A stretch of 64,000 nucleotides of DNA. Origin: Hemerocallis citrina. Taxonomy: Eukaryota; Streptophyta; Magnoliopsida; Asparagales; Asphodelaceae. Position 1 is the first letter of the stretch. Each line of letters starts with the position of its first letter. Under the pieces are notes generated by a model. That model worked only from the letters and a program-made list of their open reading frames with translations. It made no database searches and had not been told where the DNA came from. Position numbers and translations under genes: made by a program. Shown here piece by piece: positions 48,129-60,005 of this stretch. Where the stretch lies: positions 84,264,853 through 84,328,852 of the forward strand of contig CM030367.1 of NCBI GenBank assembly GCA_017893485.1, in the 5' to 3' direction.

Positions 48129-48228
48129 TTTGTATCTTCTTTCTTTTCTTTCTTTCTTCTTGTTGTATTTCTGTTTCTTATCCTTTAAGTGTAGTTCCAG
48201 GGATGGAACTATTCTAAGGAGGGAGTGT
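48129..48228 (+). other. Tekay 3' UTR and polypurine tract
   Basis: CT-rich stretch followed by aaggagggagtgt at 48216-48228, immediately before the 3' LTR. This is the polypurine tract that primes plus-strand DNA. Confidence 0.75.
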
Positions 48229-51138
48229 TGTAACACCCTAGTTTTTTATTTATGAAATATTCTTGTGATTTTACGTGTTTTGCACGTATGATTTCATTTG
48301 TATAATTTTTCGTATAAAATATTTTTTACTTTTTTTGTTCTCCCTTAATATTCCAAAAATTAATTTCTTCTAAAGCCTATTGAAATCTAAAGCCCAAAAT
48401 TGTCTTCTTAGCCCACTGTATTAATAAATTATTTAATCATTTGAGCCCATGGACTTTTGGCCCAATAGTGAGCCCATTTTAAATTCTTCTTTAATTAACC
48501 CAACTTGTGTGGTAGACTAATTTAATAAATAATTAATTATAAGTACAAGAACAAAATTTTGTGGGGGTACTAGTTTGCATTGCACTTGCACGTGCATACA
48601 ATAGGGTGTGCATTGCACACCTTACACCCTAGGCCGGATGGAATCAAGGGTGAGGGAGAGATGGGAGTAGTGGTGAGGTGGTTAACTCATTCATGGGTGG
48701 TTATAGCAACTTCCAAACAAATCCTAGCTCTTAATCTCCAACTAGTTGATCTAATCCTAGCCATTCAATCCACCTAAAATCTTGTATAAATACCACCCTT
48801 TTTCCTAAGTTACTATTGCGCCTATTTTTCATTATAAGAGTGACTTATACTAGAAAGTAAAATATTGAGAGTTTGAGTGTGTGCTAGTGTGTGTGTGTGT
48901 GCATTTTGTGGGCCAGCCAAATCAACAAGAAGAAGAGGGTGCTTGAGTTCCATCAAGCATAAGGAGGCGAAGGCAAAGTGCGGCTCGATCTAGGAGGAGA
49001 AGGATCGCTCTTTGTTCAAGGAGATTTATAGGAGTTCTTTCTTTGTTTTCTTCAAATAGGTGGGTGTTTCTCAAGACTTCTAATGTAGATACCATGCTAG
49101 GTTTTGTGCTAATCATGCAAGAATGAATAAGTGAAATTATTGCTCTTTGATAATACTAGGATTAAAGTAAAAATGGAAAATAAGTGAAATTGCATGAAAT
49201 GAATGGGTGAACATGATTGAATGACATGATTGATGTTGTGATATTGATCTAGCATGCTAAATTAGAATAAATGTTTATCCATGTAGAAGAATTGTGGTTA
49301 TGGGAAAAGTGCAAATTTGAGAAGTTGCATTTGTGTGAAAATTACTAATCGTAAGAAACTCTATATTTTTAAAATTAGCTAGTAAACTATGCATGTTGTG
49401 GTTGTTATTAAATGAACTCTAAAGCTGTTTGTTAGTTTTCGGGAAAATGAACATATTGTAATCTAAACCAAGTTTTTGTGTGTTAAAAAAAAAGAAAGAA
49501 GAAATGATCCCAACCTTCGATTTTTGTTGCTGATCAGTTGACCGAATAGGCATAGATAGTCGACTGTCCTAAACATTTAGTTCTTCGAGTGGTAATTCTC
49601 GCAGAACAGTCGACCGTATACATTAAACAGCCGACTGCCCCGTCCATTTTATTTTCAAAGTCTTAAAACATCGCAGAACAACCGACTGGTCTTGTTAACA
49701 GTCGACTGCCCTGATCCTTTTCGAGTTTTTCTAAATCTTTACAGAACAGCCGACTGGCCAAGCTTTAACAGTCGACTATTCTGACTATTTATTTTTTTTC
49801 TTTTGAATTCTTACTGAGCAGTCGACCGACTATACTCCGAGAGTCGACTGTTCCGACTATTTTGTTCCTCATATTTTTAAATTGTCTCTTAATAAAAATA
49901 AATGTACTGGTTAAAAGAGTTTGAAAAGAGGTTTGATATATAATGGAAAGAATGAAGATTGAATGTGACAAATTAGACAGTGATTTTATTTGGTCTTATG
50001 CATGAAAATTGTACATGAAAGGTAAGTTAAGTATCCTGATGAATTATGAAAAGTCTTCTAAATATGAATACACAAATGCTATGGACATAAATTGAGATTT
50101 TTGAACTAGAGGGTAGCTAAAATCCTATTATCGGCAATTGAATGAATTAAAATTGTTAAGTTGAATTATTGAGATGAAAGACCAGGTTGGTCATGTTATT
50201 GATTAAGACCGGTATAGAGGAAAAAGCTAACTCTAGGGGTTGATTTTATTCATGATTCAATTAAACTAAGGATTAGATACATAGTAAAGATGTGATGAAA
50301 GTAAGAGAAAAACAATGAGTATGAGGGCCATTGGATTGGCGGCGTGAGAGTATTCACAGGATATCCCACGATGCGTCATGATAGGGCGTGGATACTGCTC
50401 CAGAGTACCGTCCCGGTGGCGACGCTCGTGGGGTGTTTGACGACTGCGGGTGGTGTCATGTTTATGGTAGGAGCTGAATTACCATAGGATGCCTGCATGA
50501 TGAGTCATGTGACAGTGCGTTGGGTTTCCCTCCAAGGTGCCTAGACATGAGTTCGTAGGTCAGAAAACATCTAGGATACTTACCGTAATTAACAATAGTT
50601 GATTAAGTCATGACGAGGGATTGAACCCTACAAGATGAAGAACGATTAAGGGCTTGCCCTCGGACCTATATAGTATGGGATGCATAGAATCCGAACAAGT
50701 GCGCATTAGTGTCATATGACATAATAATTGCATTAAGGACTAAGTGCACATTCACAACCCGACATCAATAGGATAGTCCCTTTTGCTTTGCTTGTGAACA
50801 AGTTTGTGGTTTGCTAAGTAATGAGAATCGTTATACTGTTTCCGGCATAGAGAGGATGGCCGTGTATAATATTTCGTCAGTTGAATGAACTGACGCGCCC
50901 ATAGTTTTACATGCATGGTAAAAATGTTTGACAAATTGAAGTATACATGCTGCTCAAGATTGATTTAAATGTTGTTTCATGTAATTTATTGTAAAATTGC
51001 TTCCGCTGCAAAAATGTAAAGGTGTAATGTGACTCTGATGTAAGAAATGTTTTATTTCCTTGTAAAATTGTACGAAAGAAGTGTAAAGATCCTGTGGAAC
51101 TTCGAATTCAGTTGTATTTTGAAATTCGGGGTGTTACA
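48229..51138 (+). repeat. Tekay 3' LTR
   Basis: 2910 bp, TGTAACACCC to GGGTGTTACA. TATAAATA lies at 48785-48792. The GTCGAC cluster is at 49531-49851. It lacks the 462-bp duplication. Confidence 0.93.
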
Positions 51139-51173
51139 AAGCCAGTTCACCTCCACCTTATGGATGTCACTAC
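51139..51173 (+). other. Sliver of the pararetrovirus-like target, right of the Tekay insertion
   Basis: aagccagttcacctccacc and the following atggatgtcact correspond to 20510-20543 in the copy at the first viral locus. The match then ends at the next LTR-like sequence. Confidence 0.75.
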
Positions 51174-51783
51174 TGTTAGAATATTTTGATTAAAAAATCG
51201 TTTGCAATAAAATCAAGTATGAATTAGAGGCACAAATCAGAGAAGGAGAAGAAGAAGAAAACAATTAAAATAAAAAAGAAAATGGAAATTACAAAAAAAA
51301 CTGTAACAAAAATTTGGCTCTGCACAGGGTGGGTTCACGTCGGACCGGCATTCGTGTCCGCAGGACGTGTGGGCGAACACAAGTCGCAGAGAAAAGCTTG
51401 AATGCAATACTGTAATGGCAGACAAAACTGTTACGTGAATAAATGACAGGCATAACAGTTTATGCATTTATTTTAGCCGTTACAGATCCAAAAAAAAACT
51501 GTAACAAAAATTTGGCTCTCCACAGGGTGGGTTCACGTCGGACCGGCATTCATGTCTGCAGGACGTTTGGGAAAACACAAGTTGCAGACAGAAGCTTGAA
51601 TGCAATACTGTAACAGTAGACAAAACTGCTACGTGAATAAATGACAGACATAACTGTTTATGCATTTATTTCAGCCGTTACAGATTTTTAAAAAAACTGT
51701 AACAAAAATTTGGCTCTGCACCGGTGGGTTCACGTCGGGCCAGCATTCGTGTTTGCAGGACATGTGGGCAAACACAAGTCGCA
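51174..51783 (-). repeat. LTR-like fragment with 198-bp tandem units
   Basis: Starts TGTTAGAATA like an LTR. From 51301, 51499 and 51697 the same segment (ctgtaacaaaaatttggctc) repeats at exactly 198-bp spacing. The third unit is cut off at 51783 by the Tat insertion. The stretch ggcattcgtgtccgcagg resembles cattcgtgtccgcagat of the copia LTR at 9314-9330, suggesting a related copia LTR. Orientation and family are not certain. Confidence 0.65.
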
Positions 51784-52469
51784 TGTAATCCGGTCCGAGA
51801 TTTACATCTCCCTGCGCGCGCGCGAGAGAGCCTCTTGGCTTGCTATCTTACTGATATGGCTAAAAATGGGGGTTAATCGGAACCTTCCAAATCGGGCGCG
51901 AATCTTGAATCCCAGGGGTAAAACGGTAATTTCACCCACAAATAGGGTCTGAGATGGGTACTGGGTCTCTACGGTAAAGACCCAATAACCCACAAATGGC
52001 CCCGCTTCATTCGGGCGCGGGTTTCAACCAGCAATAAAGCCCGATCAGAAGGATAGAATTAGGGCCCCTGATTAGATCCTAATCAACGGCCCTGATTCAT
52101 GTCTATCCCTCCACTGGGAATTAGGGATTATATTCCTAATCTGTTTACAAGGAGAATATTCCTTATCAGATCACGGGGATTACATTCCTAATTCGTTCCC
52201 TAAGACGCCTATAAATACCCCCCATCCATCTCCATAAAGAGGTAATCAATCTTTCACCAGTCTTTGCGCTCTTTCATAGTCTTCCAGATTACTGACTTGA
52301 GCGTCGGAGGGTGCATCGCCGGGAACAACCCCGGTGTCTCGCACTTTTTGCAGGTGCACGGCGGGAACGACGATCAAAGCCCGACGGAACAGGTACACAG
52401 GTTTACTATTCAGTTTCCCTAAGAATCCACAAATACTATCTGTTTGCCCCCACACCAAAATTAGCGGCA
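51784..52469 (+). repeat. Tat 5' LTR
   Basis: Starts TGTAATCCGG. The end is placed at ...TTAGCGGCA just before the primer site, but could lie some bases earlier. The 3' LTR is not in the window, so the boundary could not be checked by comparison. Confidence 0.7.
52210..52217 (+). promoter_or_regulatory. TATA box in the Tat LTR
   Basis: TATAAATA followed by a C-rich run, about 310 bp before the gag start. It is well placed to start the genomic transcript. Confidence 0.6.
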
Positions 52470-52475
52470 AAAGAT

Positions 52476-52492
52476 TGGCGCCGTCTGTGGGA
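52476..52492 (+). other. Primer-binding site of the Tat element
   Basis: TGGCGCCGTCTGTGGGA, a primer-site form often seen in plant gypsy elements, directly follows the LTR. Confidence 0.8.
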
Positions 52493-52523
52493 AACTAACG
52501 AATAGAGACCTCCCCTCTTCCTG

Positions 52524-55500
52524 GTGAACAGGTCTTCTCCAGCCATGCCGCCTCGCAAAGTCAGGTCAAGGGGTTCCAACCGAGGACCCAACCCTGATCA
52601 GCAGCAAGAAGTCCCCAACAATCCTGCTCAACAACAACGGCAGCTTCCCCCTACGGCGGAAGACCCGCTCCAACAAGACCTTCCTCCTCCTAATCAAACA
52701 CCCCCGAAGGGTCCTAACCCTCAAAAACAGCCTCTTCACCAGGAGCACGTCTCCATCCACAATGCCTCTACGGACTCCATGGCTTCCCATCACCCCCGAG
52801 CCTCTGGTCGCCACAATACCGCCCTCAACCGCCAGAAAGATGACGACCTCCGCCGCCACCTGGATGAAAAGCGGGCCCGAGAGGGAGCCTCCCGCCAACA
52901 CCATCCGGGCGAGCGGTCTCCTCGCCACCGGTACCACAGGTCCCCCGTCCGCAGGGGGAGGAAAGAGTCCCCCGAGCATTACCGAAGAAGACACTCCCCA
53001 GCGGGTCGGCAACAGCCCAGGAACAATGAGGCACCAATCACCCGTGCCGAGTTCCAGCAGTTCCAAGCGACCGTCCTGCAGGCTCTCAACCTCCGTCAAA
53101 ACCCTAATGAGCCGAAGGCCCCGTCCCCTCCTCCGGTCCGAAGCCCTCGCCGACGGTCCCCATCTCCTCGTCCTGCTCCTAGCAACTCCCGGCATACCCC
53201 AAGTCCTCGTCGCTCCCGAAGTTACCATCGACGTAGCCCCCGCTCTCCCTCATACGAAGACGAGTCTAGGGGCTCGGCTGATTACCGTCGGAGGGATGAC
53301 ACCATGTACCGTCGTCTTCATGAAGTAGAGAGGCGCCTGGGCCAGATAGACCGAGAAGAGGAGCTTAAGGGGAGGACCCTACGTCCTAGCCGACCCCCTT
53401 TCTCCCGAACCATAGTGGATGCGCCAGTCCCGTTTGGCTTCAAACCTCCCCAATTTGAAACTTACACCGGGGAGACCGACCCAGTTGACCACATCGAGAG
53501 CTTTAAGACCTTGATGCTTCTCCACCAGGCTTCCGATGCCCTCCTCTGCAAAACCTTCCCTGCAACTCTCAAGGGCCCAGCTCGAGAATGGTACTCTCGC
53601 CTTGCTCCCTCCTCAATATTCTCCTTCGAGCAGTTCGAAACCCTCTTCGTCACACATTTCGTAAGCAGCCGTAGGGCTGAGAAAACCAGCATCTCCCTAT
53701 TGCACCTCCACCAAAAGAAGGGGGAGAAACTGAGAGACTATGTGAAGAGGTTCACAGCTGAAGCCAGGTCTATAGCATCCCTCGACCAGTCGGTCGCTAC
53801 GGCAGCATTTCAATCTAATGTCCTCAATTCCAACCTCCGCTCCTCCCTCGCCAAGAAGCCTCCGCAGAACTTTTCCGACCTCCTCCTTTGCAGTGAAAAG
53901 TATATTCGGGCCGAAGAGGTCGAGCAGCGACCAAACTGGGAGGGGTCTTCCTCCAGGTTTAAGAGAAAGGGAACAGAGGAGGAAGGAGCCAAGAAGCTCC
54001 AAAAGGACAATGCCGGCCAGCGCCGAACTCCCCCCAGGTTCGAGAAGTTCACTCCCCTCACCACTAACGTCGCAACTATTCTGATGGAAGTTCAGAAAGA
54101 AGGGGTCTTACCCCCTGCTCCCAGGATGAACACCCCTGCCAAGAGAAGAGATAAAGAAAAATGGTGTCGTTATCACCGGGACCATGGGCATGACACTAAC
54201 GATTGTCGTGCCCTAAAAAACGAGATCGAAGCCCTTATCCAGAGAGGGCAGCTGACTAGGTTTGTAAGAAAGGACCGAGCCGAACTCCCTCCCCCGCCTC
54301 GGGGGGCTAACAAGCGTCCGGAACAAGAAGAGACGCCCGACTTTGAAGAAGAACGAGTCCTCCACCTCATCCACGGGGGCCCAATGGGGGGCTCCTCCAA
54401 CTCCTCTCGAAAGGCGTTCATAAGGGAAGTTAATTCGGTCCGAACCACCCCTCCTCCTAAAGGCCTCGGAGTGCCCGTCACCTTCTCTGACGAAGATCTT
54501 GAAGGTGTCCGCACCCCTCATTGTGACGCACTCGTCATCAGTCTTCACATGGCCAACTTCAAAGTGGAGAGGATCCTAGTAGACAACGGCAGCTCCGTCA
54601 ACATCCTCTTCCTCAATGCTTTTAAAGGCCTGAAGCTCTCGCGGGACAGACTCAAGCCCACCGGATACACACTCCACGGGTTCACGGGAGTGCCAGTGAC
54701 TATTGAAGGGGTGATTACCCTCGACGTAACCGCTGGCAAAACTCCTACTACCCGAACGGAGTCGATGGACTTCATGGTCGTGGATGTCCCAGCAGCCTAC
54801 AATGTCATTTTGGGTCGGCCCGGTCTGGCCGCCCTTGAAGCCGTCCCTTCTGCCTATCATCTTAAAATGAAATTCCCCACCCGGGCTGGAGTAGGAGAAG
54901 TAAGGGGCAATCAGGAGCAGGCCCGCAAGTGCTATATGACCTCTACCCTCGGACCCGTCCTCTCCTTAGAAACACTGGAACTCCCCCAAGATGCTGCTCG
55001 GCCGACTTCTGAGCCGGTGGACGAATTGGAGGAAGTACTCTTCTCTGAGCAGGAGCCGACCCACAAGTTCTTTGTTAGCAAGACCCTCCCGTCCGCCCTA
55101 TACTCAGATATTATAAAATGCATCCGAAGCAATCAAGACCTCTTCGCGTGGTCGGCCGCAGACATGCCCGGTATCTCCGAAGAACTCTTGGTCCACCGCC
55201 TGAGCGTTGATCCGGGGTCCAAACCGGTTCAGCAAAAGAGGCGCAAGTTCGCCCCCGAGCGTCAGCTCGCTATAAAAGAGGAGGTAGACAAGCTGTTGAA
55301 TGCCCGATTCATACAGGAGGTAAACTACCCTGAGTGGTTGTCAAACGTAGTAATGGTGAAGAAGTCCAACGGGACTTGGAGAATTTGTATTGATTTCACC
55401 GACCTTAACAAAGCCTGCCCCAAAGATCCTTTCCCTCTGTCGAGCATCGACACTCTGATTGACGCAACCTCGGGACATGAGCTCCTCAGCTTCATGGATG

Positions 55501-56345
55501 CTTTCTCGGGTTACAATCAGATAAGAATGTTCCCCCCGGATATCCCGAAGACATCTTTTGTGACCGACCAAGGTCTTTATTGCTACAGAGTCATGCCATT
55601 CGGCCTAAAGAATGCAGGGGCGACATACCAACGCCTCGTCAACAAGGTTTTCCAGGCCCAGATCGGCCGGAACATGGAGGTGTACGTCGATGACTTGCTT
55701 GTGAAAAGCATCCGAGGTGTTGATCATGTGGCCGACCTCCAAGAAGCATTTGGTGTTTTGAGAAAGCACAATATGAGACTCAACCCGAACAAGTGTGCGT
55801 TCGGCATCTCATTAGGGAAGTTCCTCGGCTTCATGGTTAGCCAACGAGGAATAGAAGCAAACCCGGAGAAGATCAAGGCCATATTGGACATGGCCCCTCC
55901 TAGAAATGTTAAAGAAGTTCAGAGATTAACTGGTCGCCTAGCCGCCATAGGGTGCTTTCTGTCAAGGTCTGGGGAAAAATGCCTCCCCTTCTTCAAAGCC
56001 CTCAGGGGGGCTAAAGGATTCAAATGGGGGCAGCAGCAACAGGAGTCCTTCGACCAGCTCAAGGCCTACCTCGTCAATCCCCCTCTCCTCAGCAAGCCGA
56101 TCCCTGGTGAGCCCCTATACCTCTACCTGGCAGCCTCCGAGCAGACCCTAAGTGCGGTCCTAGTGAGGGAAGAAGACCGGGCCCAGAAGCCCATCTACTA
56201 TGTCAGCAAAGTGCTTCGGGATGCTGAGCTAAGATACCCGAAGATTGAAAAGATGGCTTATGCCCTGGTGATGGCCGCAAGGAAGCTTCGCCCGTACTTC
56301 CAGTCCCATTCGGTGGTCGTTCTTACCGACCAGCCGCTGAAATAG
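52524..56345 (+). pseudogene. Tat gag-pol: gag, protease, reverse transcriptase, first RNase H
   Basis: Open for 1273 codons from ATG 52524 (a second ATG at 52545 starts M-P-P-R-K-V-R). Residues 1-290 are Pro/Arg/Ser rich. The capsid region, about 290-440, has G-P-A-R-E-W-Y-S-R-L. A C-R-Y-H-R-D-H-G-H-D-T-N-D-C zinc motif is near 550. Protease is near 685 (L-V-D-N-G-S-S, with N where D-T/S-G is usual). RT spans 940-1100 with catalytic Y-V-D-D near 1053. RNase H is from 1198. The frame ends at TAG 56343-56345 where a glutamine codon is expected. Sequence continues in the same frame beyond, so the stop is a mutation. Confidence 0.92.
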
Positions 56346-58270
56346 GTTCTTCACAAGCCCGAGACTTCGGGACACCTTATGAAATGGTCGATCGAACTGA
56401 GCCAACATGACATATCATATTAGCCTCGGACTGCGATCAAGGCTCAGGCACTGGCCGAATTCATAGTTGAGAGTACCATCCCTGAGCCCAGCCAGACAGT
56501 GAAGGGACCACCGGTCTGGTCGATTTATGTTGACGGATCCTCTTGCAATGAGGGAAGCGGGGCAGGAGTCATTCTGGCAGGCCCAGATGACTTCATCCTC
56601 CAATACTCCCTCCGTATAAATTTCAAAGCCTCGAACAACGAGGCAGAATACAAGGCGCTAATAGTCGGTCTTCGAATGGCCCGAAATGCAGGGGCACACG
56701 GCTGCAGATCTTCAGCGACTCTCAGTTGGTCGTCAATGAGGTCCTCGGCGAGTATGAAGCCCGCGATGATAGAATGGTTAAATACTTGGCCAAAGTAAAG
56801 AGCCTCATGGAGCTATTTGAAGAGGCCCTCATCCAAAGGATCCCCCGAGAAGAAAATGCCCAGGCCGACGCCTTATCCAAATTAGCCTCCTCTTCCCTTC
56901 AAGGTCTAGAGCAGACCGTATTGATAGAAGTCCTCCTGAAGCCGAGCATAGAGGACGAAACACCTGACTCCGTTGAAACATTGCCCGTCCTCCTCGAAGA
57001 CAACTGGATGAAACCCCTCGTCGAGTTCTTAAGGGACGGACTCCTCCCCGAAGATTCGAGGGAAGCAAGAAGAATCAGGACCCGAGCCGAGCGTTATACA
57101 TTAATCGAAGGTATCCTATATAAACGCTCCTTCACCCAGGTGGACGGTCGGCCTTACCTGAGGTGTCTTTCCCCCGGGCAAGCTGACTACGCCCTGCAAG
57201 AACTCCACGAGGGCATTGGCGGGGCCCATTCTGGGTCCAGGGCTCTAGCGCGCAAAGTGTTGAACTACGGGCTTTACTGGCCCACTCTCCTACGGGACGC
57301 CGAACGACACGTTCGGCAATGCAGCTCCTGTCAAAAGTATTTCGACATCCGACGCCTTCCACAAGCACCGCTCACCTCCCTATCAAGTCCGATCCCCTTC
57401 GCTATGTGGGGGATGGATTTACTAGGGCCGTTTCCACCAGCCCCCGGACAGCTAAAGTTCCTAGTCGTGGCAGTCGACTATTTCTCGAAATGGATAGAGG
57501 CCGAGCCCCTGGCTACAATCACCGAGCATAGAGTCGTTCAATTCTTCTGGAAAAATGTGATTTGCCGATTCGGCGTTCCCCGGGTCATAGTCACGGATAA
57601 TGGGACATAGTTCACTGGGGCCGCCTTCCGAGCCTTATGTGAGGACCTCGCCATACAACACCGATTCTCCTCCGTCTCCCATCCTCAGTCGAATGGCCAG
57701 GCTGAGAATGCCAACCGACAGATCCTTTCAGGCATCAAGAAGAGGTTAGACAAGTGTTCCAAAGGACTGTGGGTCAATCAGCTACCAAACGTGCTCTGGA
57801 ATCACCGCACCACCAAGCGGACCCCAACAGGCGAGAGCCCATTTAATCTCACCTATGGGGCCGAGGCCATCATCCCCCTAGAAGTCGGGATACCCTCTCC
57901 TCGTCTGATAGCTTATGAAGAAGAGCAGAACGCTAGAGAGCTCAGAGCAAGCCTAGATCTGATAGATGAAATCCGAGAGAGAGCTGCCATACGCCAGCAG
58001 GCTTACCGAAGGAGGATCGAGCTAGCATACAACAAAAGGGTCCGCCCAACGGACCTCAAAGAAGGGGACCTGGTCCTTCGAAAATTGGCCATCTCGTTCC
58101 CTGGTCAGAAAAGCAAATTGGCCCCGAACTGGGAGGGACCTTACAGGATCTCAAAAGTAATCCGCCCCGGCACATTCCGACTAGAAGATCTCGAAGGCAG
58201 GGAGATTCCCAGGGCTTGGAATGCCGATCATCTCTTAAAATACCAAGAGAAAGCGGCAACGCCTCTCTAA
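56346..58270 (+). pseudogene. Tat pol continuation: second RNase H and integrase
   Basis: Starts V-L-H-K-P-E-T-S-G. A TAG stands at 56421-56423. The second RNase H has I-Y-V-D-G-S-S-C-N-E-G-S-G-A-G and N-N-E-A-E-Y-K-A-L. A frame shift near 56703 moves to the frame of S-D-S-Q-L-V-V-N-E-V. The integrase has a zinc region (H-S-G-S-R...C-S-S-C-Q) and a core with G-M-D-L-L-G-P-F, V-T-D-N-G-T and Q-S-N-G-Q-A-E-N. TAG stands at 57608-57610 in place of glutamine. The natural end is TAA 58268-58270. Catalytic acids of the integrase are all present, but four lesions prevent expression. Confidence 0.92.
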
Positions 58271-58447
58271 GTAGTCCGGGATGTCGAGCCATTCTTTTCC
58301 TGTCACTTGTAGTAGTTTTCTTTTATTTTTTTATTGTAATAACGGCTAGCAACTTTAGAAGCAGTCGATCATTGGATATTAACAAATAAAGTTTTTCATA
58401 TTTTCGCTGCAATTACATCTCTCTGCTTTTAGCTCTTTAATCTAACA
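58271..58447 (+). other. Spacer after Tat pol
   Basis: AT-rich stretch after the pol stop, without an ORF. It leads into the tandem array. Confidence 0.5.
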
Positions 58448-60005
58448 ATGGTTCCGGAGTCCAACACTTGGCTCGATTCTACTTCGCAAGTTCGCTCCTA
58501 AGCGAGCTAGAAGTAGCTCTCCATTCGGAATTGCTCCCACAGCCGTTGAATGGTTCGGAGTCCAACACTTGGTTCGATTCTACTTCGCAAGTTCGCTCCT
58601 AAGCGAGCTAGGGGTAGTTCGCCATTCGGAAATGCTCCCACAACCCTAAAACTAATCTAACAATGGTTCCGGGGTCCAACACTTGGCTCGATTCTACTTC
58701 ACAAGTTCGCTCCTAAGCGAGCCAGAAGTAGCTCGCCATTCGGAATTGCTCCCACAGCCGTTGAATGGTTCGGAGTCCAACACTTGGTTCGATTCTACTT
58801 CGCAAGTTCGCTCCTAAGCGAGCTAGGGGTAGTTCGCCATTCGGAAATGCTCCCACAACCCTAAAACTAATCTAACAATGGTTCGGAATCCAACACTTGG
58901 TTCGATTCTACTTTGCAAGTTCGCTCCTAAGCGAGCTAGGGGTAGTTCGCCATTCGGAAATGCTCCCACAACCCTAAAACTAATCTAACAATGGTTCCGG
59001 AGTCCAACACTTGGCTCGATTCTACTTCGCAAGTACGCTCCTAAGCGAGCCAGAAGTAGCTCGCCATTTGGAATTGCTCCCACAGCCGTTGAATGGTTCG
59101 GAGTCTAACACTTGGTTCGATTCTACTTCGCAAGTTCACTCCTAAGCGAGCTAGGGGTAGTTCGCCATTCGGAAATGCTCCCACAACCCTAAAACTAATC
59201 TAACGATGGTTCGGAGTCCAACACTTGGCTCGATTCTACTTCACAAGTTCGCTCCTAAGCGAGCCAGAAGTAGCTCTCCATTCGGAATTGCTCCCACAGC
59301 CGTTGAATGGTTCGGAGTCCAACACTTGGTTCGATTCTACTTCGCAAGTTCGCTCCTAAGTGAGCTAGGGGTAGTTCGCCATTCGGAAATGCTCCCACAA
59401 CCCTAAAACTAATCTAACAATGGTTCGGAGTCCAACACTTGGTTCGATTCTACTTTGCAAGTTCGCTCCTAAGCGAGCTAGGGGTAGTTCGCCATTTGGA
59501 AATGCTCCCACAACCCTAAAACTAATCTAACAATGGTTCCGGAGTCCAACACTTGGCTCGATTCTACTTCGCAAGTTTGCTCCTAAGCGAGCCAGAAGTA
59601 GCTCGCCATTCAGAATTGCTCCCACAGCCGTTGAATGGTTCGGAGTCTAACACTTGGTTCGATTTTACTTCGCAAGTTCGCTCCTAAGCGAGCTAGGGGT
59701 AGTTCGCCATTCGGAAATGCTCCCACAACCCTAAAACTAATCTAACGATGGTTCGGAGTCCAACACTTGGCTCGATTCTACTTCACAAGTTCGCTCCTAA
59801 GCGAGCCAGAAGTAGCTCGCCATTCGGAATTGCTCCCATAGCCGTTGAATGGTTCGGAGTCCAACACTTGGTTCGATTCTACTTCGCAAGTTCGCTTCTA
59901 AGCGAGCTAGGGGTAGTTCGCCATTCCGAAATGCTCCCACAACCCTTAAACTAACCTAACAATGGTTCGGAGCCCGTCACCTGGATCGATCATACTTCAC
60001 ATGAT
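58448..60005. repeat. Satellite-like higher-order tandem array in the Tat 3' region
   Basis: Fourteen subunits of 101-114 bp, each containing tccaacacttgg(c/t)tcgatt and cgctcctaagcgag, fall into types A (gctcccacagccgttgaatgg junction) and B (ccacaaccctaaaactaatc junction). Starts of the core are at about 58460, 58562, 58675, 58776, 58890, 59003, 59105, 59218, 59319, 59431, 59544, 59646, 59758 and 59859. Order is A B [A B B A B] [A B B A B] A B, with higher-order spacing of about 541 bp. A diverged unit follows at 59970. Short plus-strand ORFs here are repeats of one frame and not genes. Confidence 0.92.

Larger units (their letters stand above)
41407..51143 (+). mobile_element. Tekay/Del-type gypsy retrotransposon, near-identical LTRs, TSD AAGCC
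   Basis: LTRs 41412-44308 and 48229-51138 (TGTAACACCC...GGGTGTTACA). AAGCC flanks at 41407-41411 and 51139-51143. The internal region has two primer sites (because of a duplication), gag remnants, protease, partial RT, integrase and chromodomain. The LTRs agree at about 98% in the stretches compared by eye (42281-42700 versus 49101-49520). The coding region lacks capsid, part of RT and RNase H and has several stops. It therefore probably moved with proteins supplied by another copy. Confidence 0.93.

Noticed and set aside
52566..53228. 220-codon ORF on minus
   Set aside because: Lies opposite the gag frame in GC-rich sequence. It has no domain and its composition mirrors the sense codons.
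58448..60005. Regularly spaced repeats, CRISPR-like at first glance
   Set aside because: Repeats are adjacent 101-114 bp units without unique spacers, inside a plant retrotransposon. This is a satellite-type array.
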